Source of the DNA: Myxococcus xanthus
GTDB taxonomy: Bacteria; Myxococcota; Myxococcia; Myxococcales; Myxococcaceae
Length of the DNA stretch: 64,000 nucleotides
Assembly: GCF_006402735.1 (NCBI RefSeq)
Contig: NZ_CP017174.1
Span: 499,001 to 563,000, forward strand
Reading direction: 5' to 3'
Part shown: piece by piece, positions 53,935-63,646 of the stretch
How the letters are laid out: each line of letters begins with the position of its first letter
How positions within the stretch are numbered: the first letter of the stretch is position 1
Translations under genes and position numbers: made by a program
The notes under the pieces: generated by a model
Told to the model about the DNA's origin: nothing
The model's input: only the letters and a program-made list of their open reading frames with translations
Databases searched by the model: none

Positions 53935-55230
53935 GTGAGACTGGAATCAAAGGTGCGAAGGGGGTTGAGAACAGCCGCATTGCTCCTGCTCCTCGCCGGA
54001 GGATGCCGGAGCCCATCCCTGCTCACCGACGGGCGAACCCATGAAGCCCTCCCCGGACCGGAAGCCTCACCCGCCAGGCGCATGGGCGGAGGGCCCTGGC
54101 TGCTTCAGGTCCGCAAACAGGACTTGTGGGTCCGCACCCCTGCTGGGGACAGCGAGTACGCACTGACACGGACCGGGCGGGTGGTGGCCACCCGCCCCTA
54201 CGGAAACGGGCTGGGATGGAGCGGCGTCGCCATCTCTCCCGATGGGCGCCAGGTGGCCTATGTCGAACGCCCGGAAGCGCAGGAGCACGCATCCCCGGGC
54301 CGATGGGCCCTCCTGTGGATCGTCAATTCGGATGGCTCGGGTCGACGCATGCTGCTGGACCTTCGCGAGCACGCGCTGACTCCGGGGCCGTTCCGCGCGG
54401 GCCCCATCCTCTGGTCCTCGGATGGCGCCCGGATCGCATTCTCCCTGGAGTCCTTCGCGCGAACCGGTCCGGAGTCGCGGCCCTGCCCGCTCGCGGAGGT
54501 CCACACTGTGGAGGTGGGTTCGGGCAAGGTGGAGCGGCTCTTCGAGAGTCCAACGCACGGGATGCTCACCCCCCGAGGGTGGAGCGCACAGGGGACCGTC
54601 TCCTTCTCGCTGCTCTCCTGTGAGGCAACCGCCGAGGTCGGGAAGGACGGCCGCTTCTTCGAATTTGAGCCAGGAAGAGGCATACGAGACACGCACGCGC
54701 GCGGTGCGGTTTCCTCCGACGGGGTGCATACGCTCCTGCTGCCATCGACACCGGAAGCCGGGGTTCCCACCGCCTTGCTGGATGGAAGGAAGGTGGATGC
54801 CCCTTCCGAGGTCGACACCCGACTCCTGCGCCACGTGGCCTGGATGCAGCACCAACCCGTGGCCTATCTCACGACCTACTCAGGACAGCCTCGCTCCTGC
54901 ACCTTCGACCGTGTGCCCGCGCCAGCGCTCTTCCAGGCGAACTTCGACGCGTCGCGACCGGGCATCGAGCCGAGAACGGGACTGGGTGGACTCATGGTCG
55001 TCGCGTTCTCACCCGACGACGCACACGTCCTCGCCGCGACGGTCCTGCTGCGCTCCCAGGCAAGCGAGGTGTGCTGGCCGGACACCTTCGATTCGCTCCT
55101 GGTGATGGAACGCGTCCAGATGGAGAACAGCCCCACCCTGACCGCGCTCTCCGCTTCCAGCATCCGGCTCGACGTGCCGGCATCGCAGATGGGACCAGAG
55201 CTTCAGGGCTTCGTGGGCTGGGTGCGGTAG
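53935..55230 (+). CDS. TolB/WD40-like propeller lipoprotein
   Basis: A 431-residue lipoprotein (signal ending LLLLAGGC). The mature part has beta-propeller-type blocks such as GVAISPDGRQVAYVERP, ILWSSDGARIAFSLE and VVAFSPDDAHVLAA, as in TolB-like PD40 repeats. It starts at GTG and is intact, in contrast to the fragments on both sides. Probably a cell-surface or periplasmic binding protein; partner unknown. Confidence 0.7.
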   Translation: MRLESKVRRGLRTAALLLLLAGGCRSPSLLTDGRTHEALPGPEASPARRMGGGPWLLQVRKQDLWVRTPAGDSEYALTRTGRVVATRPYGNGLGWSGVAISPDGRQVAYVERPEAQEHASPGRWALLWIVNSDGSGRRMLLDLREHALTPGPFRAGPILWSSDGARIAFSLESFARTGPESRPCPLAEVHTVEVGSGKVERLFESPTHGMLTPRGWSAQGTVSFSLLSCEATAEVGKDGRFFEFEPGRGIRDTHARGAVSSDGVHTLLLPSTPEAGVPTALLDGRKVDAPSEVDTRLLRHVAWMQHQPVAYLTTYSGQPRSCTFDRVPAPALFQANFDASRPGIEPRTGLGGLMVVAFSPDDAHVLAATVLLRSQASEVCWPDTFDSLLVMERVQMENSPTLTALSASSIRLDVPASQMGPELQGFVGWVR

Positions 55231-55287
55231 CACTCGAACCCACGAAGAACGCAATTTTTCGGCTCGGCCTTGCAAGTAACGCCTCAC

Positions 55288-55519
55288 GACCATGCGCTGG
55301 TGCCGGAAGGCGTCTTCGTGCCAGGGGAGGGCGGCGTGCGCTTCGAGGCGTTGCCGCCGCCCACGCAAGGACGTGCATGCCAACGACAGGCAGGGACTGG
55401 AACGGCGATGCCGCTACGGGGCGCGCGGTGCGCTGGCGCTGGAGCGGCTGTCACGAGCGGAGGACGGCCGCATCGCCTCTCGGATGAAGCGCCCGCTGCC
55501 GGACGGCACCACGCACCTG
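55288..55519 (+). mobile_element. IS91-like fragment, copy B
   Basis: About 230 bases nearly identical to 41197-41427 of copy A ([20 protein letters not shown] region and the following frame). Both ends are abrupt, so only an internal piece of the transposase gene survives. Confidence 0.75.
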
Positions 55520-55672
55520 GTCACGGCGAGCTTCATCCAGAACCCTCATGCGCCGCCGGACACCTCCTGCCTCGCGGCGATGTCGCCGGTGCCCTTCGAT
55601 GACCGCGGCGCGGCGCGCATCTACTTCGGCGCCGCCTTCACCAGCGTCTGGGACAACCCCGCGGCGCCCTGA
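55520..55672 (+). pseudogene. C-terminal fragment of an unknown protein
   Basis: Directly after IS91 copy B the frame reads [17 protein letters not shown] ... [20 protein letters not shown] and stops. It looks like the end of a real protein fused by chance to transposase sequence. Family not recognised. Confidence 0.35.
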
Positions 55673-55693
55673 GGACACCGGACCCGTCGTTGC

Positions 55694-56107
55694 TCAGGCG
55701 GGCCCGGCGACGCAGTAGACGTCGAAGCTGATGGTCGACCCCGCCCGTGCACCGCTGGGCCAGCCGATGATCCAGGACCATTCGTTGTAGCCCACGGGCG
55801 TGATGTCCAGACGGGGCCCATCACCGAGCACGACCATTCCAATCTTGGCGGCGACGTTGGGGAGGAACCCACCGCTCGTGGCGACCGGGTAGGCCGCCGG
55901 GCACGCGTAGTGGAAGAACTGGTCGACCTGACCGGTGGGAATGGTGAGCGTGTACCTTCCCTGCCAGCCTTTGCCGCCAGGGATTGCGTGGCTCACGCCA
56001 GGCAGGGTCACACCCAGGGCCACGGCCCCGGTGAGCACGAACGTGAGAAGAGAACGGCTCCTGCGGCGCGCGGCCACTTCACGGGGGCTGAATGGCGACA
56101 GGCTCAT
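55694..56107 (-). CDS. secreted hypothetical protein
   Basis: A 137-residue protein with a basic N-terminus and signal peptide (SLLTFVLTGAVALGVTLPGVSHA), then a compact beta-rich domain with two cysteines (CPAAYP, DVYCVAG) that may form a disulfide. Family not recognised. It is intact although it lies among fragments. Confidence 0.6.
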   Translation of the reverse strand: MSLSPFSPREVAARRRSRSLLTFVLTGAVALGVTLPGVSHAIPGGKGWQGRYTLTIPTGQVDQFFHYACPAAYPVATSGGFLPNVAAKIGMVVLGDGPRLDITPVGYNEWSWIIGWPSGARAGSTISFDVYCVAGPA

Positions 56108-56296
56108 GATGACTCCAGTGATTGATTGTTTTGCTGCTTTGGCTGACTAGTCAGTTCTTGGGCAAGGTGCGCTTCCTTGCGTTGTCTGTCAAGCGAATGG
56201 GATTGGTTTTGGATTGGAGGGAAACGCGTACGTGATTGTGCTTACGGATGTCTCACTAGCGCGTTTCCCTGAGGTGGCGCCGTCCTGCTCACTGCA

Positions 56297-57118
56297 TCAT
56301 TTGATGTAGGGCTGGATGGTGAAGACCTGGCTGGGAGAGTCCGTGCAGTTTCCCGCCAGGTCGCACGCCCTCACGAACCAGGTGTGCTCGACGTAGTCCA
56401 GGAACTCCTCCAGGTAGAGCACCGAGTCCGAATTGGAGACCGCGTACTCCTGGTCATCGATGACCACCGTGTATTGGACGTAGTGCTGGGCGTCGTAGGC
56501 GGGAACCCACTCGAAGATGTAGAGAGGATTTTCCCAGACGACTTCCTCGAGAGACGGCGCCAGGAGGAAGGGCGCGGTCGGCGCCTGGAGGTCCACGGAG
56601 AAGGACGCCCAGACGCTGCTCGTGCACTGCGCGCTGGCATCGCAGGCGGTGACCCGCCAGGTGTGGGCGCCCTCGGCGAGGTCCACCATGGGCGTGTACC
56701 GCGTCACCGCTCCCCCGAGCGTCACCGGCGTGCCCCCGCTCCATTCGAGGACATACGACGCGATGCCCACGTCGTCCGTGGCGGGCGCCCAGGAGCACTC
56801 GGGTCGAGGGGTGGCGACATAGGTGCTTCCCGTGGGGGCCAGGGGCGCCGGGGCGGTGAGCTGCGTTCCGACGATCTCGAACGAGCGGACCGGCGTCGAC
56901 CCGCAGTGGTCGAAGCGGTCACACGCGGTGACAATCACGAAGTGGACGCCCGGTGACAGGTCGGCGGTCAGGACATGGGAGGTGACGCTCCCTCCAAGGG
57001 TGATGGCGGCTCCGCCATCAGTGCGCAATTGCTGGTGCGTGACGCCCGTGGCGTCTTGCGCGGCCTGCCAGGAGAACGTCGGCCGGGTCGCGGTGAGCGC
57101 GCCTTCCGCGGGAGCCTT
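56297..57118 (-). pseudogene. fibronectin/Ig-repeat secreted protein, 5'-truncated
   Basis: About 270 residues of three or four similar beta-sandwich repeats, each with an 'x-W-x-V-x-A-C-D-x-x-x-x-C' ending (TWRVTACDASAQC, TWFVRACDLAGNC, VIVTACDRFDHC). The frame runs back to a TAG at 57119-57121 with no signal peptide or start region, so the N-terminal part was lost at a breakpoint there. An internal ATG at 57028 could still start a shortened product. Confidence 0.6.
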
Positions 57119-57182
57119 CTATGCGCGATTTCGGCTTGGAATCTCCGCGCTGCTTCTGTGCGCGTGTGGTGGCCCGCTTGAA

Positions 57183-57299
57183 ATGGACGGCATCGTCGGA
57201 TCGTTCATCCCCGCGACCCGCGCCCGCTGCATCCGCCTGCGCAGCAAGACCGACAACGGCGGGCTGCCGCTGAGTCTGACCGAGCTCTCGCTGTGGTGA
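57183..57299 (+). pseudogene. discoidin (F5/8 type C)-like C-terminal fragment
   Basis: ARCIRLRSKTDNGGLPLSLT followed by ELSLW and a stop matches the last strands of discoidin-type carbohydrate-binding domains ('ARYIRLR-x-x-S-x-x-x-G-x-x-x-S-[IL]-x-E-[IL]'). Nothing upstream of about 57180 belongs to it. Confidence 0.35.
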
Positions 57300-59064
<1,765 letters not shown>

Positions 59065-59081
59065 GGGGCCCCGGAGGGATG

Positions 59082-59099
59082 GGCCCCGGCGCCGGGGCC
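59082..59099. terminator. perfect GC-rich palindrome after tmm
   Basis: GGCCCCGGC directly followed by GCCGGGGCC, 17 bases after the tmm stop codon. Possible transcription end; no U-run. Confidence 0.35.
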
Positions 59100-59158
59100 G
59101 CGCGGCCAAGAAGCGTCGCTCGACGATGACCTCCTTAGGCCTTCCGCTGCCGGCATCC

Positions 59159-59413
59159 CTACAGGCGGCAAAGGGCGTTTCCGTGCAGGCATTGGCGTAG
59201 ACGGGGCGACAGGTCCGCAGCGGTGGACCCGGCGGCGTGGAGGGCCTCGTCTTCGGCGGAGCGCTCGAGGCCCTCCGCTGCGGAGAGAAGCGCGAAGGCG
59301 CAACGGAACGGGGCCTCATGGTTCCCCCACTCCCAGAGCTCTCGCGCCACCTCGCCAACTCCTGCGCGTGCAGTCACCGGGTCCGGATGGAGGACGGCGA
59401 CGCGTCCGGCCAT
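59159..59413 (-). CDS. small hypothetical protein or fragment
   Basis: An 84-residue frame (MAGRVAVLHPDPVTARAGVG ... CAFALLSAAEGLE ... LRQCLHGNALCRL) with a plausible helical, protein-like composition. It might be a complete small protein or the tail of a lost gene. Bases 59414-59560 next to it hold nothing recognised. Confidence 0.3.
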   Translation of the reverse strand: MAGRVAVLHPDPVTARAGVGEVARELWEWGNHEAPFRCAFALLSAAEGLERSAEDEALHAAGSTAADLSPRLRQCLHGNALCRL

Positions 59414-59560
59414 CGTCTCGTATCGCCCGGAGACCCGAGAAGTCCCCAGCGCAGACGTGGACCTGCTTCACGCATCCCCGCGCGGGCGCCAGCGGAGAGC
59501 AGCCCTCCGCGGGGGCGAGCTCCCCGCCCGGGAGCACAAGGTTGAAGGCCGAAACGCTGC

Positions 59561-59689
59561 CTCAAGCAGGTGCGCAGGAGGCGAGCGCGGGGCATGAGGC
59601 AGCGGCGAGGAAGGAGCGGGTGAAGGAGAGGACACCGCGAGTGGACTTTCGCCGAGTTGCTCAGGAGGACGTTCGACTTCGACGTGTTC
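59561..59689 (+). mobile_element. IS91-like fragment, copy C, interrupted by IS66
   Basis: 129 bases matching copy A from CTCAAGCAGGTGCGCAGG to GACTTCGACGTGTTC. The match ends exactly at the left terminus of the IS66 element, and the remainder of the IS91 sequence is not found on the other side. Confidence 0.75.
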
Positions 59690-59758
59690 GTATCCGTCCG
59701 GCCAAGGACGTGCTGAGAGACGTTGAGTAAGGAGTCGGCGCCGTGGACCCTGGCGTGC

Positions 59759-60061
59759 ATGTCGAAGCCGGAATGGTGGCGGGTTGCTGAGGCCTTCGAG
59801 GCGAGCGGACTGACGCAGAAGGATTTCTCCGCGCAGCGAGGCGTGCGGCTGAGCACGCTGCAGTCGTGGGTGTATCGGCGGCGACGTCAGCAGACTGGGA
59901 AAGCTGAGACGGTGCGCCTGCTGCCGGTGGAGGTGGCTGGCGTGTCGCAGCCGAGCACGGCGCTGCTGGAGGTGGAGCTGGCCAGCGGTGCGCGCCTGCG
60001 ATTCGCCTCCGGCACCGACGTGGAGTACGTGGCCCGCCTCGTCGCGGCGCTGGGGCGGTGA
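59759..60061 (+). CDS. tnpA: IS66 accessory protein TnpA
   Basis: About 100 residues with an IS66-type helix-turn-helix (ALTQKDFSAQRGVRLSTLQS is the general region; SGLTQKDF and LSTLQSWVYRRRR are visible) and the C-terminal ASGARLRFASGTDVEYVARLVAAL block. A TTG at 59723 would add 12 residues. Stop is three bases before tnpB. Confidence 0.8.
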   Translation: MSKPEWWRVAEAFEASGLTQKDFSAQRGVRLSTLQSWVYRRRRQQTGKAETVRLLPVEVAGVSQPSTALLEVELASGARLRFASGTDVEYVARLVAALGR

Positions 60062-60064
60062 GGA

Positions 60065-60430
60065 ATGTTTGCCCTGCCTGCCTCGGTGCGCGTGGTGCTG
60101 GCGACTGGGCCGGTGGACATGCGCAAGTCGATAGACGGCCTCATGGCGCTGGTGCGCGCCGAGTGGGGCGAGGACGTCTACTCGGGCCACCTCTTCGCCT
60201 TCGTCTCGCGCAAGGGCGACAGAGTCAAAGTGCTGACGTGGAGCCGGGGCGGTTTCGTGCTGCTGTACAAGCGACTGGAGACGGGGAGATTCCGGCTGCC
60301 GCCGGTGGACGCTGGCGCGCAGACGGTGCACCTGGACGCGACGCAGTTGGCGATGCTGCTGGACGGCATTGACCTGGCCCAGGTGCGGCGTCAGCCCGCC
60401 TGGATGCCTCCCGGGCGCACGGGCACCTGA
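60065..60430 (+). CDS. tnpB: IS66 Orf2 family protein TnpB
   Basis: A 121-residue protein with the family block VVLATGPVDMRKSIDGLMAL and GRKGD-like SRKGDRVKVLTWSRGGFVLL, then KRLETGRFRLP. Required for IS66 transposition in studied members; its biochemical role is not established. Intact. Confidence 0.9.
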   Translation: MFALPASVRVVLATGPVDMRKSIDGLMALVRAEWGEDVYSGHLFAFVSRKGDRVKVLTWSRGGFVLLYKRLETGRFRLPPVDAGAQTVHLDATQLAMLLDGIDLAQVRRQPAWMPPGRTGT

Positions 60431-60466
60431 CAGGCCTGGCCCGGGACGAGGTGCGGCGGCGGCGGT

Positions 60467-61867
60467 TTGAGGCGGAGTGCCGCGTCAGTTACCTCAAGAC
60501 CACTTCTGCCCCTGGCGCGAGGAGGCGGAGGAACTCAAGGAGCGCCTGACGTCGCTGGAAGCGAAGATGGCGACGCCGCGAAGAAGAAGCGCCAGCAGCG
60601 GGCGGCCCGGAACGCCGAGGAGGCCCCGGCGCGAGAGATTCGCCACGCGGTGCCAGCCGAGGAGCGCCACTGCCCGGCGTGCGGCGGCGAGGACTTACAG
60701 TCGCTGGGCAAGGGCCGTGCTTCGGTGCTGTACGAATACGTGCCGGCGCGCTTCGAGAAGCAGGTGCACGTGCAGGAAGTGCTGGCGTGCGCGTGCGGCC
60801 GGGGCGTCGTCACCGCCCCACCTCCGGCGCGGGTGGTGGACAGGGGCGAGTACGGCCCGGGCTTCATTGCCCACGTGGTGACATCGAAGTGCGCGGACGC
60901 CATGCCACTGCAGCGGGTGGAGAGAAGCGGCGTACCCATGAGCCGAAGCACGCTGACGGACCTCTACCACCAGGCCGCCTCAGTGCTGCTGCCTCTCTCC
61001 CAGCACCTCTTGCAATGCATTGCCGCCGCGGACGTGGTGTGGGCCGACGAGACGCCGCTGCGCGTGCTGGACGTGAAGAAGACGAAGCTGGGCTACCTCT
61101 GGACTTTCCTCACCCTGAATGACGCGGGCGAGTGGCTCATCGGCTACCGCTTCAGCATGGGCCGCACCAGCAAGACGCCCAAGGAAGTCCTGGGCGGCGC
61201 CGAGGGCGCGCTCGTGGTGGACGCATACACCGGCTACAACGCGGTGACGCTGCCAAAGGGCCGGGTACGCGTCGGGTGCTGGGCCCACGTGCGTCGCCGC
61301 TTCTTCGACGCGCTGGCCACCGCGCCCGAGGCGCGTGAGGCCTTGGACTTCATCCTCGAGCTCTACCGGGTGGAGGCCCAGGCGAGAGGCGCGGACGTGG
61401 TGCGTACCGCTGCCCACCGCGAGCTGCGCCAGCAGCACAGCGCTCCCGTCCTCACGCGACTGCACGTCTGGCTTGAAATGCAGGCGCCGCGTCACCCGCC
61501 CAAGAGTCCGCTGGGCCAGGCCATTTCCTACGCGGTGAAGCAGTGGGAGGCCCTCACGCGCTTCGTGGAGAATGAGCGACTTCCTCTCGACAACAACCGC
61601 TCGGAATCGGCGCTGCGGAAGGCGGCTCTGGGCCGTAAGAACTTTCTCTTCGTCGGCCACGAGGTCGCGGGTGAAAACCTCGCGGGCCTCTACGCACTGG
61701 TGGCCACCTGCGAGGCCAACCAGGTCAACCCCGAGGAGTATCTGGCCGACGTGCTGCTGCGGGTGCAGACGCATCCCAACTCCCGCATCGGTGAGCTGCT
61801 ACCCCACGAGTGGAAACGTCGACGCGTCGCCGAGCCACCTGACTCAGCCCTGCAGTCCAGTCCCTGA
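60467..61867 (+). CDS. tnpC: IS66 transposase TnpC, N-terminus probably frameshifted
   Basis: The main frame is intact from about 60570: zinc-binding CPACGGEDLQSLGKG, then the DDE core with VVWADETPLRVLD, LVVDAYTGYNAV and NNRSESALRKAALGRKNFLF, and the C-terminal domain to HEWKRRRV. The first 35 residues of this frame look random, while the expected coiled coil (EEAEELKERLTSLEAKMA) is encoded in another frame at about 60516-60572. A small deletion or frameshift has therefore probably damaged the N-terminus. Confidence 0.75.
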   Translation: MRRSAASVTSRPLLPLARGGGGTQGAPDVAGSEDGDAAKKKRQQRAARNAEEAPAREIRHAVPAEERHCPACGGEDLQSLGKGRASVLYEYVPARFEKQVHVQEVLACACGRGVVTAPPPARVVDRGEYGPGFIAHVVTSKCADAMPLQRVERSGVPMSRSTLTDLYHQAASVLLPLSQHLLQCIAAADVVWADETPLRVLDVKKTKLGYLWTFLTLNDAGEWLIGYRFSMGRTSKTPKEVLGGAEGALVVDAYTGYNAVTLPKGRVRVGCWAHVRRRFFDALATAPEAREALDFILELYRVEAQARGADVVRTAAHRELRQQHSAPVLTRLHVWLEMQAPRHPPKSPLGQAISYAVKQWEALTRFVENERLPLDNNRSESALRKAALGRKNFLFVGHEVAGENLAGLYALVATCEANQVNPEEYLADVLLRVQTHPNSRIGELLPHEWKRRRVAEPPDSALQSSP

Positions 61868-61979
61868 ACTCCTCGCTCCTCGCGGCGCTCGCCGAACACG
61901 GCCTACGGCCGCCTGCAACCGTGCGCGCCACGTCCTTGGCCGGACGGTTACGAACTGACGCACCTGGTCCTGGTTGGCG

Positions 61980-62426
61980 TCACCCATGGTTGGCCTCGCA
62001 GTAGTCGCGGAGCGCCTCGGCGTCCGCCAGCGCGTTGTGCGGCACCCGGCTGGTGCTCGCCGTGTTGAAGCCCGGCAGGCGCTGGAACTTCATGTCGAAG
62101 TCTGGCACCGGCTGCATGCGCCCCGGGCCGGTGATGAGCAACGCCAAGAGGTGCTCGAAATCGGTCGGCCAGTCCGCGACGACGACCATGTGCCCCACCG
62201 CTCGTTCCCGCATGAACGTCGCCAGCTTCCGCGACGCAAGCTCGCGCGAGACGACCTCGCTGCCGAGGTGGGGGACAACGTGCGTCTCCACCCACGGGTC
62301 GGTCTGTCCCACCCACTCGACCGCGACGTAGAACGACTCCAGGGCGGGGTCGGCCGGCACGAGCGCGAGGGACATCAGCTCGCCGCCGAAGCGGGTGTAC
62401 TCGGCGTCCAGGTAGTAGCGCATCAC
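61980..62426 (-). CDS. DEDDh 3'-5' exonuclease (Rv2179c-like)
   Basis: A 148-residue protein: RYYLDAEYTRFGGELMSLAL supplies the D-x-E of exo motif I, VADWPTDFEHL a middle aspartate, and VPHNALADAEALRDY the H-x5-D of motif III. This matches the small exoribonuclease group related to Rv2179c, frequent in phages. Its start overlaps the stop of the VRR-NUC gene by four bases, so they form one transcript. Confidence 0.75.
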   Translation of the reverse strand: MMRYYLDAEYTRFGGELMSLALVPADPALESFYVAVEWVGQTDPWVETHVVPHLGSEVVSRELASRKLATFMRERAVGHMVVVADWPTDFEHLLALLITGPGRMQPVPDFDMKFQRLPGFNTASTSRVPHNALADAEALRDYCEANHG

Positions 62427-62818
62427 GGTTTCCTCGTGTTGGTACTGCGATAACTGGCAGCGGTAGCCAGTGCTCGGACACTGGTGGCGCCGCGACGCTT
62501 CTCCGCGCGGACGTCCTGGACGGTGCGCACGACGGTGCCGTCCAGCGCCGCGAGCGCCTCCTCGGGGGTGGTGGCGATGGCGATGGTGAGCCCCGCGGCG
62601 CTGAGTTGGGCGTGGAGCTCAACCTGGGCTGGCTTCATCCTCCCGCCTTTCGCCGCTTTCACCTCGATGAACACCACGCGGCCGCCGCGGACACACAGCA
62701 GGTCCGGCAGCCCGGCGCCGTTGAGGCGGAGGACGAACCACCCGGCCAGTCGGATGCGCTCGACGATGGGGCCCTCGTTGGCGTCCCGGGCGAGGGCGTA
62801 GCGGTTGCACCGACTCAC
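62423..62818 (-). CDS. VRR-NUC domain nuclease
   Basis: A 131-residue protein with the PD-(D/E)xK core of VRR-NUC domains: GLPDLLCVRGGRVVFIEVKA gives P-D...E-x-K, followed by KPAQVELHAQLSAAG, the conserved Q-containing helix. Stand-alone VRR-NUC proteins are typical of phages and their relatives. Overlaps genes on both sides by four bases. Confidence 0.8.
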   Translation of the reverse strand: MSRCNRYALARDANEGPIVERIRLAGWFVLRLNGAGLPDLLCVRGGRVVFIEVKAAKGGRMKPAQVELHAQLSAAGLTIAIATTPEEALAALDGTVVRTVQDVRAEKRRGATSVRALATAASYRSTNTRKP

Positions 62819-63219
62819 GTCAGCCTCCAGTCGCCGCGTGCGGCCACCACCTGACGCACCCGGGCGCGCAGATCGGCCGGGGGCAGCACCTTAATCAGCC
62901 GGGCCAGGAGTCGCCCCTTGCTGGCGGAGCGGACGCCTCGCGCCGCGCCAACCGTCTCCAGCAGGTCCAGCATCTCTGGGCGCCACAGCAGGCGCACCGT
63001 CGCGCCGGGGCTCGGGCTCGGGTTGTCGAGCGCCGGGCGGACATCCTCGAGGACGAGGCCTCCGCCCTCGGCGCGGGCCAGCACCACGCCCCACCAGGAC
63101 GGCACCAGCGCCTGGCCGCGCTCCAGCCCCACCTCGTGGAGCACCTGGGCGCCCGGGTATGCGCCCGCGGCGAGTTGGGCCAGGGGCTGGCGAATGTCCG
63201 CGTCGCGCAGGCACGTCAT
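62815..63219 (-). CDS. sce7726-family-like protein, middle region deleted
   Basis: A 134-residue protein. Its start (MTCLRDADIRQPLAQLAAGA ... VLHEVGLERGQ) and its end (PSWWGVVLARA ... VRLLWRPEMLDLLETVGAARGVRSASKGRLLARLI ... LRARVRQVVAARGDWR shape) are like sce7726-family proteins. In full-length members a nuclease-like block with 'RADLA...GYEIKS..DTL.RL' lies between these parts and is absent here. I know this family from memory only. Whether the short form is functional is unclear. Confidence 0.55.
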   Translation of the reverse strand: MTCLRDADIRQPLAQLAAGAYPGAQVLHEVGLERGQALVPSWWGVVLARAEGGGLVLEDVRPALDNPSPSPGATVRLLWRPEMLDLLETVGAARGVRSASKGRLLARLIKVLPPADLRARVRQVVAARGDWRLT

Positions 63220-63281
63220 GGGCGGCTCCGGTAGAATGCGGACGTGGGCGCTCCAGCCCACAAGCACGGGGGAACACCGCA

Positions 63282-63458
63282 ATGGCCGATAGCAGCGACA
63301 GCACCGACTGGACGAAGGTGCTGCTCAAGTGCCCGGAGTGCGGGAAGGAGAAGCCGGTGGTTCCCGACTTCGGCCTCATGACGCTGGACGGGCATCCGCC
63401 ATCCCCTCAGTCCAGGTGCAACGTGTGTCGCATCGCCATCGTGACCAGCCACCTCTGA
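63282..63458 (+). CDS. small zinc-ribbon protein
   Basis: A 58-residue protein with two C-x2-C pairs (CPECGK, CNVCR), so probably a zinc ribbon. GGGGGAA precedes the ATG. It is divergent from the sce7726-like gene, with 62 bases between the starts that must contain both promoters. Confidence 0.6.
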   Translation: MADSSDSTDWTKVLLKCPECGKEKPVVPDFGLMTLDGHPPSPQSRCNVCRIAIVTSHL

Positions 63459-63460
63459 CG

Positions 63461-63646
63461 TCACGGCTTCAGTCCTCCTTCGCGGATGCGGTCGTGGAGC
63501 AGGCAGGTGCAGCGGCACTGGCCGTGGGTGCGCGAGAAGCGGCAGCCGCGCTCGTGGCGCCCGTACCTGTCCAGGGCCGTGGCCACCTTGAGCAGCATCG
63601 CCTCCAACTCGGCGACGCTTCGCTCCAGGCGCCAGACTGCGGCCAT
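63461..63646 (-). CDS. small Cys/Arg-rich protein whose start lies in IS91 sequence
   Basis: 61 residues: an amphipathic helix (SVAELEAMLLKVATALDRYG) and then HERGCRFSRTHGQCRCTCLL, with five cysteines in a short span. The first nine codons (MAAVWRLER) derive from IS91 copy D, so the original N-terminus was replaced. Convergent with the zinc-ribbon gene, two bases apart. Confidence 0.45.
   Translation of the reverse strand: MAAVWRLERSVAELEAMLLKVATALDRYGRHERGCRFSRTHGQCRCTCLLHDRIREGGLKP

Larger units (their letters stand above)
59690..61951 (+). mobile_element. IS66-family insertion sequence
   Basis: 2,262 bases with 23-bp terminal inverted repeats differing at one position: the left starts GTATCCGTCCGGCCAAGG (59690) and the right, read inward, GTAACCGTCCGGCCAAGG (ending 61951). 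It carries tnpA, tnpB and tnpC in the usual order. The flanking eight bases (ACGTGTTC and GAACTGAC) do not match, so the target duplication is missing. Confidence 0.9.
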
